A stretch of DNA of 64,000 nt from positions 1-64,000 of the forward strand of contig JBFWUW010000021.1 of NCBI GenBank assembly GCA_050247075.1. The letters are read 5' to 3'. Shown piece by piece: positions 8,686 through 16,866 of the stretch (positions are counted from its first letter, which is position 1; the number at the start of each line of letters is the position of its first letter). The notes below the pieces were generated by a model. The model ran no database searches. It had not been told where the DNA came from and was given only the letters and a program-made list of their open reading frames with translations. Origin of the DNA: JBFWUW01 sp050247075. Lineage in GTDB: Bacteria > Planctomycetota > Planctomycetia > Pirellulales > JBFWUW01. The position numbers and the translations under genes are program-made.

Positions 8686-10503
8686 TTAACCGTTGTCCGG
8701 TCCCGCTGGGGAACCTATCCCAAACTCAATCAAGCTCCACAATCCTTGGTTCAACGCGGCCAATTCCTTGGGTCGCACGGGATAGTGCCCCATTAGCAGC
8801 GCCTGAACATACAGTACCTCTATCGCCCGGCTGGCTAACTCGCGATCCCGCACCTTGACCAGCTTGCGAACGAGCGGGCAAAGGTAGTTCAGGCAGAGTT
8901 GCGCCGCCGCGGTGCTGGCCCGCTGCGCCATCAAGTCGTCTAGCACTCCCGACCACAAATCGTCCGCCAGTTCTTGAGACTGTTCCGCCGACCGCATGAA
9001 CAACGCCGAGTCGTTCACGGTGTATAAGGCAGGCAGTTGCTTCGGCTCAAACTTTTTGATCTCCGCGCCGCAACCGAACGGGTGCAATGCCAAATCGGCG
9101 AGTTTGACCAGGTCGAAGGCTTCATCGCGTTCGTCGAGCGTCAAATCATCCAGTGATTGTGACCATGTGGCCACATCGACTTGTTCCACGGTTTGGTCCG
9201 GAAAAATCCGTGGCAGCCGATCCAAGAGCTGTTGGTCAAAGGCATAGCCTGCATTAAAAATGACTTGCTCGAGCGCCGCGGCAACGCCCGAAATTTGCCG
9301 GAACTGGTCGCACGTCGAGACGTATTGAACCGGTGAATCGGACCCATGCTCATCCAATGTCATTTGCCCCATGGATGTTTCAAACGGCAGCCAACGGATG
9401 AACAACCGGTAGATTTCGTCGTCCTCCAGCGCCAGCGACCTGATCGCCAGGCCATGTAGTTCAATCAAGCGGTTCAACCGATGGCGGTCGCAGCGGGACA
9501 TTTCCATCAGGTAATTCTTCAGGCAAGCACCAATGGCGCCACGAGCGGCCTCTAGTTGGTCGTCCTCGTAGAATGCATCCCGCGCGGCGGTAGGGCGAAG
9601 TTGTGAGACATTCAACACGCACTTCACAAAGAATGCCCAGTCGGGCAACAAATTATCCGACTGCTCGGACAACAGCATGTTCTTCAAGTAGACGCGGTGT
9701 GTCCGCTTGCCCGCGATATTGGCTGAATGGGACAAAACGTAGGCAATGCCATCGATACCCCCCTCTTCCGACCGCAGCGGAATGGCGTCGAAGAAGTCGG
9801 TTTCAAACATTCGCTTGCCGTATTCCAGGTACGCCAAACGTCTCAACTCAAGAGAAGTATATTCGTGCCGCCACGGCGGTTCGTCGTTGATCAACGTACG
9901 CGTGCCGCCAGCGACAACCTGAATCGGAATCGGCAGCAGCCTGCCAAAACTACGTGCAGTATCGCATACAAAGCGCGGTTCGAAAAACTCGGCGCATCCG
10001 GGCTTCGCCCGCAGGTAAACCTGCGTGCCGGGAGCAATGTCGCGCTCCAGTGTCCGCAAGCTGTAGGTTCCATCCGCGCGGCCCCGCCACTCAACCGAAC
10101 GACTGCCCTCATCGATCGACCGAGAAATAACGACGATCTCTTCGCTCACGACGAAGCCAGATAGCAAGCCAATTCCAAACTGGCCGATAAAATCATCCCT
10201 GCGAAGCTGTTCGCGCTTGGATGACTCGCCAATGGTGGCGAGGAAGCGATGCACCTCCGCCTCGGTCAAGCCTGAGCCGTTGTCCGTGACGATGAGCGTC
10301 GTGGGCCGATTGCCCTCCACTTCAATTACCTCGAATGTAACCTGCCCCGGGAACTCCGGTTCTCGATGCTGGCGTGACCTAATGGCATCGACGGCATTTT
10401 GCAGCAGTTCACGAATATAGACGTGCGGGCCGCTATACAAATGCTTGGAAAGCAGGTCGATGATGCCGCGAAGGTTGACTTGAAAATGATGATCGTTACT
10501 CAT
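8686..10503 (-). CDS. Hsp90 family ATPase (HtpG-like, divergent)
   Basis: Cytoplasmic GHKL ATPase of the Hsp90 family. The N-terminal nucleotide pocket is intact: helix with Glu32 and Asn36 (RELLQNAVDAI), the DNGSGL loop with Asp74, and GQFGIG at 107-112. The middle domain retains the Hsp90-like QLRPTAARDAFYEDDQL block. The C-terminal part is Asp/Glu-rich, differs clearly from the HtpG dimerisation domain, and has no MEEVD tail. At 605 residues it is slightly short of classical HtpG (about 620-630). The partner gene lies 18 bases downstream. It is best read as a specialised Hsp90 paralogue; whether the genome also has a canonical htpG cannot be seen here. Confidence 0.92.
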   Translation of the reverse strand: MSNDHHFQVNLRGIIDLLSKHLYSGPHVYIRELLQNAVDAIRSRQHREPEFPGQVTFEVIEVEGNRPTTLIVTDNGSGLTEAEVHRFLATIGESSKREQLRRDDFIGQFGIGLLSGFVVSEEIVVISRSIDEGSRSVEWRGRADGTYSLRTLERDIAPGTQVYLRAKPGCAEFFEPRFVCDTARSFGRLLPIPIQVVAGGTRTLINDEPPWRHEYTSLELRRLAYLEYGKRMFETDFFDAIPLRSEEGGIDGIAYVLSHSANIAGKRTHRVYLKNMLLSEQSDNLLPDWAFFVKCVLNVSQLRPTAARDAFYEDDQLEAARGAIGACLKNYLMEMSRCDRHRLNRLIELHGLAIRSLALEDDEIYRLFIRWLPFETSMGQMTLDEHGSDSPVQYVSTCDQFRQISGVAAALEQVIFNAGYAFDQQLLDRLPRIFPDQTVEQVDVATWSQSLDDLTLDERDEAFDLVKLADLALHPFGCGAEIKKFEPKQLPALYTVNDSALFMRSAEQSQELADDLWSGVLDDLMAQRASTAAAQLCLNYLCPLVRKLVKVRDRELASRAIEVLYVQALLMGHYPVRPKELAALNQGLWSLIEFGIGSPAGPDNG

Positions 10504-10598
10504 GATTTTGAACGAACGACTCCCATGCCTAGCGAATCGAGGAAAAGCAGCAAACAGTTACCGAACGCGAGGACCGCGAGTTTCCTTGGGGAAAGCCG

Positions 10599-12404
10599 TC
10601 AACCATCCGATTTTCGCCTTTCGCCTTCACCCTTCCGCCTTTCGCCCCCGACCTCTCCTTTTCCTTCCTCGATCCGCACGATACGGTCGACCGAAAGGTC
10701 GTGGAACTCTTCTTGCCGGCCGGAGGGCCAGCGGATGGTGAGTGTTTCTAGCTTGTCGGTCTCGCCCAGGCCCCAATGGATGCGCGGGTCGCTGGCCGAG
10801 AGAAAGCTGGTGGCGGGCGAGACTTCGTTGATCCAGACCTGGCCGCCGGTACGGGCCTCGGCCCGTGCGCCAAAGGCCAAGGCGTTGGGGGGCGCGCTGC
10901 GCAGGTCGAGCGTGATCCAGTGGTGCGGCGTTTGCGACTCGTTATGCAGCAGCATGACGGGGCCTTCGTAATCGACGACCAGCACGTCGATGCGGCCGTC
11001 GTTGTCGATGTCGCCCGTGGCCGAACCGCGGCCGATGAGCGGCCTGGCGACGTCGCCGCCGAGTTCCCCGGCCAGATCGACGAACCGCTGGCCTTGCAGG
11101 TTACGCATGAGTTGCGTCGGCTGGCGATAGTCGCCGGGCGGCTCCATTTTATCGACGTTGTCGTAGACATGCCCGTTGGCGAAGCAGAGGTCGGGCCAAC
11201 CGTCGTTATCCATGTCGAGCCATTTAGCGCCGAACCCCAGCCGCTGCCGGGTGGCATCGGCCACGCCGGTCGGCGCGCTGACATCGCTGAACACGCTGCC
11301 CCCCTGGTTGCGATAGACCGCGTAGCACAATTCTTGAAAGTTGGTGACCGCCAGATCGAGCCGGCCGTCGCGGTCGTAGTCGGCCCAATCGGCCCCCATG
11401 GCGGCCATGGGCGTGGCTTGGCGCATGGCCAGCCCGCAAAAATGGCCGATGTTGTCGAACCGCATATCTCCGCGATTCATGAGCATTTCGGCGTTCACGC
11501 CGTCGTTGCCCAGGTAGAAGTCCATGCGGCCGTCGTCATCGAGATCGATAAAGGCCAGTACCAGGCAGACGCCTCCGGTCGATTGCATGCAATTCTCTTC
11601 CGGAACAAGCTCAAAGCGGCCTTGGCCCGTGTTGCGCCATAGTTCGCCCCGTTCGGGCACGTACTCGTGCGGCGTGCAGCCGGAGATAATGCCCGGTGTG
11701 TATTCGCAATACTCCTTAACACCGGATCCCCATTCCACGTAGTTCAGCAACACCAGGTCGTGAAAGCCATCGCCATCCAGGTCCATGAAGCCGGCACTGG
11801 TCCCCCAATGGCCGCGATTAGACGGGTCGAGGCCGGCCTGTTCCGTCACGTTGCTAAAGCCGCTGCCGCTGTTTTGCAGCAGCGCCAGGTGGTGGATGCC
11901 CGTCAGCAGCAGATCTTGGCGGCCATCTCCGTTGTAGTCGCCCACGGCGCAACCGATCCAATAGCCATCCAGATCGGCCAGTCCGACCGATTGCGTGATG
12001 TCTTCAAATTGTCCGCCGCCGGTGTTGCGATACAGCCTGGGATGCGGACGAGCCACCAGCAGCACGTCTTGCCAACCATCGTCGTCGAAGTCGAACAGCG
12101 CACACCCGCAGCCTTGGGCGTCATTGGCCCGCAAGGGACGCTGCTGTTGCGGCCAGACATAATTCAGGCCTCGCCGGGCCGCATCATCGACAAAACGAAT
12201 GCCCGCCAGATCGGGCTGATCGTTTGTTGCCGCCGGCGGAATAGTTGACGCGGGCGGATCGGAGGACGTAGGCGTGGGACGACAGCCGGCCACGATCAAC
12301 CACGCCAAAACCATGGCACAGGCCGGCAATATCAGCAGCCAAAGTCGGCGGCGGAGTGCGGCTGGCTCCCCGGAGGGTGGGCGGTTAGCGGCCAGATCAG
12401 GCAT
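10599..12404 (-). CDS. Lipoprotein with FG-GAP repeats and ASPIC/UnbV domain (CRTAC1-like)
   Basis: Likely a surface or periplasmic lipoprotein. A hydrophobic signal (22-40) ends in the lipobox LIVAGC with Cys41. At least seven FG-GAP/VCBS blades follow, each with a calcium-loop motif such as DFDDDGWQD, DYNGDGRQD, DLDGDGFHD or DIDNDGRID, giving a predicted beta-propeller. The C-terminus matches the ASPIC/UnbV domain (INEVSPATSFLSASDPRIHW, then LTIRWPSGRQE). The function is usually assumed to be adhesion or glycan binding; no enzyme activity is implied. The last 20 or so residues, rich in Glu, Gly, Arg and Lys, are encoded by a dispersed DNA repeat (10611-10650) and are probably not part of the fold. 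Confidence 0.9.
   Translation of the reverse strand: MPDLAANRPPSGEPAALRRRLWLLILPACAMVLAWLIVAGCRPTPTSSDPPASTIPPAATNDQPDLAGIRFVDDAARRGLNYVWPQQQRPLRANDAQGCGCALFDFDDDGWQDVLLVARPHPRLYRNTGGGQFEDITQSVGLADLDGYWIGCAVGDYNGDGRQDLLLTGIHHLALLQNSGSGFSNVTEQAGLDPSNRGHWGTSAGFMDLDGDGFHDLVLLNYVEWGSGVKEYCEYTPGIISGCTPHEYVPERGELWRNTGQGRFELVPEENCMQSTGGVCLVLAFIDLDDDGRMDFYLGNDGVNAEMLMNRGDMRFDNIGHFCGLAMRQATPMAAMGADWADYDRDGRLDLAVTNFQELCYAVYRNQGGSVFSDVSAPTGVADATRQRLGFGAKWLDMDNDGWPDLCFANGHVYDNVDKMEPPGDYRQPTQLMRNLQGQRFVDLAGELGGDVARPLIGRGSATGDIDNDGRIDVLVVDYEGPVMLLHNESQTPHHWITLDLRSAPPNALAFGARAEARTGGQVWINEVSPATSFLSASDPRIHWGLGETDKLETLTIRWPSGRQEEFHDLSVDRIVRIEEGKGEVGGERRKGEGERRKSDG
10611..10650. repeat. Purine-biased GGCGAAAGGCGGAAGG-type repeat
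   Basis: On the minus strand this reads as alternating GGCGAAAG and GCGGAAGG units. The same units occur at 36500-36529 inside the end of sdhA, and in shorter form near 14870 and 39945 (TTCCGCCTTC). Here they encode the C-terminal tail of the FG-GAP lipoprotein. Confidence 0.6.
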
Positions 12405-12510
12405 TCAGGCGGTCGTTTCCGGTACGGCACGGGCAGTCGTCGAGAGTACTACTTCGATTCTGCCCGCGACCGACGGCAAAGGCAAGGAAACGGCGCGGCG
12501 GCCTGCCCAT

Positions 12511-12579
12511 GTAGGAGGCGATTCCATCGCCGATGAAACGTCACGACACGCGGCCATCGGCGATGGAATCGCCTCCTAC
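12511..12579. repeat. Perfect 24-base inverted repeat, dispersed family A
   Basis: Left arm 12511-12534 and right arm 12556-12579 are exact reverse complements separated by 21 bases; the stem could extend one more pair at 12510/12580. The core unit is GGCGATGGAATCGCCTCC. Single copies of the right-arm orientation occur at 13530-13552 (one variant block) and 33429-33452 (exact), and a degenerate copy at 23154-23174. It lies between the FG-GAP lipoprotein start and the ThuA stop. Transcribed, it would form a very stable hairpin, so it may act as a bidirectional terminator or as a REP-like element. Confidence 0.85.
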
Positions 12580-12592
12580 AGGCAATGGGCGT

Positions 12593-13477
12593 CTATTCCC
12601 TGGTTTGCGTTTCTTCCTTGCTCGGAAAATTTTCGGGCAGTTTATCGTCGGCGACTTTGCCGGTGGCGGCGTATTCCGCGCCGCGTTGCAGCGTGACGAT
12701 AAAGCCGATGCACTTCATCGACTCCGGGCTGTGCCCCATGACCGTGGTCAACACGCGCCCCTTGCCGTAGGGAATGTCCCAAATCATCGGTTCGTGCGTG
12801 CCGGTTCCGCCGGACTCCTTGGTGGCGAAGGCGGTCGCCAGGATTCGCATGTTCTGGGCCGGGCCGCGCTGCCCGTGGTACAGCTCGTCCGAGACGTGCA
12901 GCCACTCGGCGGGCATGCCCTGGGTGACGGGGTGCTCGGCATCGCGAACCTTGACGACAAACGGGTGTTGCGATCCATGCCCCGCGCCAGGCCCTTCGCC
13001 CTTGGGAGTGCGTACCGGCTGCCCTTCATCATCGTAGGTGATACGGTCGCCAAAGTTGGCGTCGCGCCAGCCCAGGCCGATCATGTCGTTGTACTCAGGC
13101 CATTGCGGAAAGGAATTGTTAGCCGCATGCACAACCACCAGCCCACCCCCAGCGCGGACGTAATCGACCAGCGCCCGTTGCGTGGCCGCGGACCAGAGAT
13201 CGCCGTTGTAATTGGAAACCACCACGTCGTAGTCACTGAACTTGGGGGCAAAGTCCGCCTGATCCTGGCCCGACGCGGGCGACGTGGCCACCTCGACTTC
13301 AAATTTGCCGCATTCCTCCAGGGCCAGCTTGAGCAGCGGGGTGGTGGCGGGCCAATTGTGGTTGTTCTGCCCGTCAACAATCAGGGCCTTGAGTTTGTCG
13401 GCGGAGAAGGCGGTGGAAGCCAGGCTCGTCGCCAGCATCAAAACCGTCAACACCAAACGGGCCAAGCGGCATGTCAT
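12593..13477 (-). CDS. Exported ThuA domain-containing protein
   Basis: A 294-residue protein with a signal peptide (about 1-26, ending STAFSA) and a single ThuA-like, glutamine-amidotransferase-fold domain. Visible family features are KALIVDGQNNHNW near the start of the mature protein, SDYDVVVSNYNG, and RAGGGLVVVHAANNSF. ThuA proteins are linked to trehalose or other sugar use, but most planctomycete members have no known substrate. The downstream gene on this strand is the FG-GAP lipoprotein, and upstream is a Gfo/Idh/MocA oxidoreductase; ThuA and Gfo/Idh proteins often travel together, which fits sugar catabolism. Confidence 0.9.
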   Translation of the reverse strand: MTCRLARLVLTVLMLATSLASTAFSADKLKALIVDGQNNHNWPATTPLLKLALEECGKFEVEVATSPASGQDQADFAPKFSDYDVVVSNYNGDLWSAATQRALVDYVRAGGGLVVVHAANNSFPQWPEYNDMIGLGWRDANFGDRITYDDEGQPVRTPKGEGPGAGHGSQHPFVVKVRDAEHPVTQGMPAEWLHVSDELYHGQRGPAQNMRILATAFATKESGGTGTHEPMIWDIPYGKGRVLTTVMGHSPESMKCIGFIVTLQRGAEYAATGKVADDKLPENFPSKEETQTRE

Positions 13478-13529
13478 GGAAGTAATTCCGTGGAGGGTGA
13501 GAAGATGGTGAAAGGAGCAATCGACGCGG

Positions 13530-13588
13530 ATCGGCGATGGTGTCGCCTCCTAAATAAGCTGATGGCTGACAGCTTCTCCGCTGACGGC
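13530..13588. repeat. Adjacent copies of dispersed repeats A and B
   Basis: Bases 13530-13552 are a variant of repeat A (ATCGGCGATGGTGTCGCCTC). Bases 13557-13588 are repeat B, with the core GCTGACAGCTTCTCCGCTGA. They sit between the ThuA start (13477) and the Gfo/Idh stop (13642). Two unrelated repeat families side by side suggest that this intergenic space accumulates such elements. Confidence 0.7.
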
Positions 13589-13641
13589 TTTTCTGCTTCC
13601 AGCATAGTCGCCCCATTGCTCGACTGATACAGAGCCAGCCT

Positions 13642-14739
13642 CTACAACGCCACCGGTCGCCCGTCTTGTTGGGCGGAGGCCAGGCAAGCATCGACCACTT
13701 GCTGGGTTTTAAGCGCGATCTGGCCCCAAGACTCGTCGGTCTGGCCCGACAGCGCCAGCCGGGCAAACTCGCGAAACATGTTGGTCTCTTGCGAGTTCAG
13801 GCCGCTGTTGCTGTACTCGGCCGCGGCATGCCGCCGGGCATGTTCTTGCATGTTGAAGTTGCACCCGCGGACGTCGTAGGTGTTGTTCCAGACGGTAAAG
13901 GCCGCCTCGCTGCCGTAGTATGGCAAGACAAAGTCGGGCACCTGCACAAATCCCCGGGTGCCGCTAATCACGCCCCACTGCTGATTCTCGGCCAGGAACG
14001 AACAGAACAGGCTGGCGGTGGCCTCTCCCGGAAACTGCAACTCGGCGGAAAACTCCACCGGAACGTCGTGGCTGCTGTCGGGCCGCCGCGCACCGGCCAA
14101 AATTCTGCCGCTGACGCGGGTGGGCAACTGGTAGTTCAAGGCCCACAGCGTGAAGCGAATGTTGTACCACCCCAGGTCGCCCAGGCTGCCGAGCGGCTCC
14201 AATTCATGCGAGACGCGGATGTTGCTCTCCATGAACCCCTCGGGCGAACCAAACGTGAAATGCGAGGCGATCCGCCGGATCTTGCCGACCGACTGGCCAT
14301 CGTCCAGAACCGCGCGCAACCGGCCCAGCCGCGCACTATGCATGAACATCACGCCATCCATGAACTGCACCTTCTGTTGCCGGCAGACATCCAGCATTTC
14401 TTGCACATCGGCGGCGGTCACACCGACCGGTTTTTCCACCAGCACATGCTTGCCCGCCTGAGCCGCGCGCAGCACCCACGGCTTGCGCAGCCCGGTGGGG
14501 AGCGGAATGTAGACGGCGTCGATATCGGGACTGGCCAACAGTTCCTCGTAGTTGGCGGCCACCCTGGGGAACTGGGCGAACGGGGCCGAGGCCTGGCAAT
14601 CGGCGATGAACTGCCCGGCACGCTCGGGGCTGCGACTGGCCACCGCCGCCAGTGTGCAGTTTTCGGCCAGTTGCATGGCCTGCCAGTTTTTACGGGCGAT
14701 GCCAGCGGCACCGAGGATTCCAAAGCGGCAGAGGGGCAT
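13642..14739 (-). CDS. Gfo/Idh/MocA family NAD(P)-dependent oxidoreductase
   Basis: A 365-residue soluble dehydrogenase with an N-terminal Rossmann fold: the dinucleotide loop FGILGAAGIA begins at residue 6, ASRSPERA follows beta-2, and the family EKP motif is in HVLVEKPVGVT. The C-terminal domain is the usual alpha/beta GFO_IDH_MocA domain. The family oxidises or epimerises sugars and inositols; the substrate is not predictable. No signal peptide is visible. It lies upstream of ThuA on the same strand with 164 bases of repeat-containing DNA between them. Confidence 0.92.
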   Translation of the reverse strand: MPLCRFGILGAAGIARKNWQAMQLAENCTLAAVASRSPERAGQFIADCQASAPFAQFPRVAANYEELLASPDIDAVYIPLPTGLRKPWVLRAAQAGKHVLVEKPVGVTAADVQEMLDVCRQQKVQFMDGVMFMHSARLGRLRAVLDDGQSVGKIRRIASHFTFGSPEGFMESNIRVSHELEPLGSLGDLGWYNIRFTLWALNYQLPTRVSGRILAGARRPDSSHDVPVEFSAELQFPGEATASLFCSFLAENQQWGVISGTRGFVQVPDFVLPYYGSEAAFTVWNNTYDVRGCNFNMQEHARRHAAAEYSNSGLNSQETNMFREFARLALSGQTDESWGQIALKTQQVVDACLASAQQDGRPVAL

Positions 14740-14778
14740 GGAAGTTCTTGGCTTTTGGTTTTCAGTGTTGAGTAAAAA

Positions 14779-14859
14779 GCTGTCAGCGGAGAAGCGGTCA
14801 GCCAGCAGCTACCCGCTGAACACGAAAAGCTGATAGCTGACAGCTTCTCCGCTGACTGC
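14779..14859. repeat. Inverted pair of repeat B
   Basis: Bases 14779-14802 (GCTGTCAGCGGAGAAGCGGT and on) and 14828-14859 (GCTGATAGCTGACAGCTTCT and on) are opposed copies of repeat B. A TTTTCAGTGTT fragment of repeat C lies just before, at about 14755. They fill most of the 228-base gap between the divergent Gfo/Idh and acyltransferase genes. Confidence 0.75.
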
Positions 14860-14967
14860 TAATAGCTTTTCGCCTTCCGCCCTTTCTTAACACACGGTGC
14901 CGCTGGTCGCTAGCTTTGTGATTTTGGGCCGATTTCGTTTTCTTGCGCCGGCAGAGTACGATGGCTG

Positions 14968-15630
14968 GTGGGTGGAATGCGTCGCTGTTGGCTGTTGGCC
15001 CGTGCTGCTTTTATGATTAGCCCCGCGGTTACAAGTTCGGTATTGTCGCTTGTTGCCAAGCTATTGAGCGGCGCGCATGTGCGGTGGATTGAAAGCCAGC
15101 CCGATACATGCCAGAGAATCTACTTCGCCAATCATACCAGCCACCTGGATGCCATCGTGCTGTGGTCGGCCTTGCCGCCGCCCGTTCGCTCCCTCACACG
15201 GCCGGTGGCCGCCAAGGATTATTGGGAGAAGGGGTCGGTACGGCGGTATCTGGCCAACGAGGTGTTCAACGCCTTGCTGATCGACCGCACGCAGATCAAG
15301 GTCCATCAAAGCCCCGTCGATATGATGCTGCAGGCGATCGGCACGACGCATTCGCTGATTGTCTTTCCGGAAGGGCACCGCAATACAGCGGAGGAAATGG
15401 ACGAATTCAAGAGCGGGCTGTATTATCTGGCCAAGAAACGGCCAGATTTGGAACTGGTGCCGGTGCATATCGACAATCTCAACCGCGTCTTGCCGCGGGG
15501 AGAGTTTCTGCCGGTTCCTTTGCTCAGTTGCATTACGTTTGGCCCGCCAATCTGGCTGGAGCAGAAAGAGCCCAAAGTGGACTTTCTGCGACGCGCCCGC
15601 GATGCGGTACGGCGGCTGAAGGAAATGTGA
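14968..15630 (+). CDS. PlsC-type lysophospholipid acyltransferase
   Basis: Predicted 1-acyl-sn-glycerol-3-phosphate acyltransferase, making phosphatidic acid at the inner membrane. The catalytic HX4D motif is HTSHLD (His56, Asp61) and the acceptor-binding motif is FPEGHR at 133-138; both are hallmarks of the PlsC family. The length of 220 residues is normal. The start is GTG at 14968, or possibly the ATG at 14977. The next gene, cdsA, consumes phosphatidic acid and follows 137 bases downstream, so the pair makes biochemical sense as one unit. Confidence 0.9.
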   Translation: MGGMRRCWLLARAAFMISPAVTSSVLSLVAKLLSGAHVRWIESQPDTCQRIYFANHTSHLDAIVLWSALPPPVRSLTRPVAAKDYWEKGSVRRYLANEVFNALLIDRTQIKVHQSPVDMMLQAIGTTHSLIVFPEGHRNTAEEMDEFKSGLYYLAKKRPDLELVPVHIDNLNRVLPRGEFLPVPLLSCITFGPPIWLEQKEPKVDFLRRARDAVRRLKEM

Positions 15631-15767
15631 CCGAATCCGCTATTTGCGGCACGAGCGGCCCTTTGTGGGTATGATCGTGAGGGCTGTTGTTTGGCGCTCT
15701 TGGCCAAGGAATCGATCGACAAGGCAAAACCACCGGCAAAGGCCGGCTGACGGGAGAAGCGGCTGTT

Positions 15768-16736
15768 ATGTTGTCGCCGGATGCCAAGACTTTCTGGCTA
15801 GTGGGTGGCGCTTTGGCCTTGCTGGCCGTGGCGACCAGCCTGGGCCAATTGCTCAAGCGGCAGACCAATTCCAACCTCAACCCCGAAGTGGTGCGGCTGT
15901 TTCACCTGCGAATTCGCACCTGGTGGCTGATGTGCTCGGTGTTGGCGGCGTCGTTTTTGGCGGGGCGCGTGGCTACAGTCGTGGTCTTTGGCGGCATTTC
16001 GTTCTGGGCCCTGCGCGAGTTTGTCACCCTTACGCCTACGCGGCCAGGGGACCATCGGGCGTTGTTCTGGGTGTTCTTTGTCTTCACCCCACTGCAATAC
16101 CTGCTGGTGGGAATGGAGAACTACGAACTCTACAGCGTGCTGATACCGGTCTACGGCTTTTTGTTCATTCCAGCCCGCGCGGCGTTTGCCGGAGATTACA
16201 AGCGGTTTTTGGAACGGGCCGCCAAGATTCAATCGGGACTGATGATCTGTGTCTACTGCCTGAGCTTTGCCCCGGCCTTGCTGAGCCTGAATTTGCCCCG
16301 GCCCGAGGGCGAGGACGGCTATCTGCAGAACGCGCGGCTGCTGTTCTTTTTTGTGCTGGTCGTGCAGATGGGCGACGTCTTGCAGTACGTCTGGGGCAAG
16401 CTGCTGGGGCGGAATGTGATCGCGCCGGCCATCAACCCCGACAAGACTTGGGAAGGCTTCATCGGTGGCGTGGCCAGCGCCACCCTGCTGGGAACGGCCC
16501 TGTATTGGACCACGCCGTTTCAACCGTGGGACGCCGCCGCGCTGTCGCTACTAATAAGCGTGACGGGCTTTGCCGGCGGCATGACCATGTCGGCCATCAA
16601 ACGGGACCGCGGCGTCCGCGACTACGGCACGCTCGTGACCGGCCACGGCGGCGTGCTGGACCGCATCGACTCTCTCTGCTTTGCGGCGCCGGTCTTCTTT
16701 CACGCGGTACGCGGGTTGTACGCGGTAGCGTCGTAG
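15768..16736 (+). CDS. cdsA: Phosphatidate cytidylyltransferase
   Basis: Integral membrane enzyme converting phosphatidic acid and CTP to CDP-diacylglycerol, the branch point of phospholipid synthesis. The C-terminal signature is clear: SAIKRDRGVRDYGTLVTGHG, followed by GVLDRIDSL. About eight hydrophobic segments are visible. I chose ATG 15768 (322 residues) because GGGAG lies about 11 bases upstream and the first membrane segment then falls at the N-terminus; an in-frame start at 15687 would add 27 hydrophilic residues with no family character. It follows a plsC-like gene. Confidence 0.9.
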   Translation: MLSPDAKTFWLVGGALALLAVATSLGQLLKRQTNSNLNPEVVRLFHLRIRTWWLMCSVLAASFLAGRVATVVVFGGISFWALREFVTLTPTRPGDHRALFWVFFVFTPLQYLLVGMENYELYSVLIPVYGFLFIPARAAFAGDYKRFLERAAKIQSGLMICVYCLSFAPALLSLNLPRPEGEDGYLQNARLLFFFVLVVQMGDVLQYVWGKLLGRNVIAPAINPDKTWEGFIGGVASATLLGTALYWTTPFQPWDAAALSLLISVTGFAGGMTMSAIKRDRGVRDYGTLVTGHGGVLDRIDSLCFAAPVFFHAVRGLYAVAS

Positions 16737-16745
16737 GAGAGGAGA

Positions 16746-16866
16746 GCGGTCAGCGGAGAAGCAATCAGCCGTCAGCAATCAGTCGAGCAGTAGCCCGACT
16801 ATTCAGATCAACTTGTCCGCGAAAAAGCTGATGGCTGACAGCTTGTCCGCTGACCGCTTCTCCGCT
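16746..16866. repeat. Inverted pair of repeat B between convergent genes
   Basis: Bases 16746-16782 (GCGGTCAGCGGAGAAGCAAT and on) and 16826-16866 (AGCTGATGGCTGACAGCTTG and on) are opposed repeat B copies. They fill the whole 128-base gap between the cdsA stop and the convergent VWA gene stop, and the VWA stop codon sits at the repeat edge. A terminator role for both genes is possible. Confidence 0.75.

Noticed and set aside
12533..13627. Plus-strand frame of 364 codons over the ThuA gene
   Set aside because: Antisense shadow; the ThuA protein has a signal peptide and family motifs.
13666..14775. Plus-strand frame of 369 codons over the Gfo/Idh gene
   Set aside because: Antisense shadow of a clear oxidoreductase; no protein character.
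15644..16831. Plus-strand frame of 395 codons overlapping cdsA in another frame
   Set aside because: Arg/Gly-rich frame-shifted reading of cdsA, and lacking the CDP-alcohol signature.
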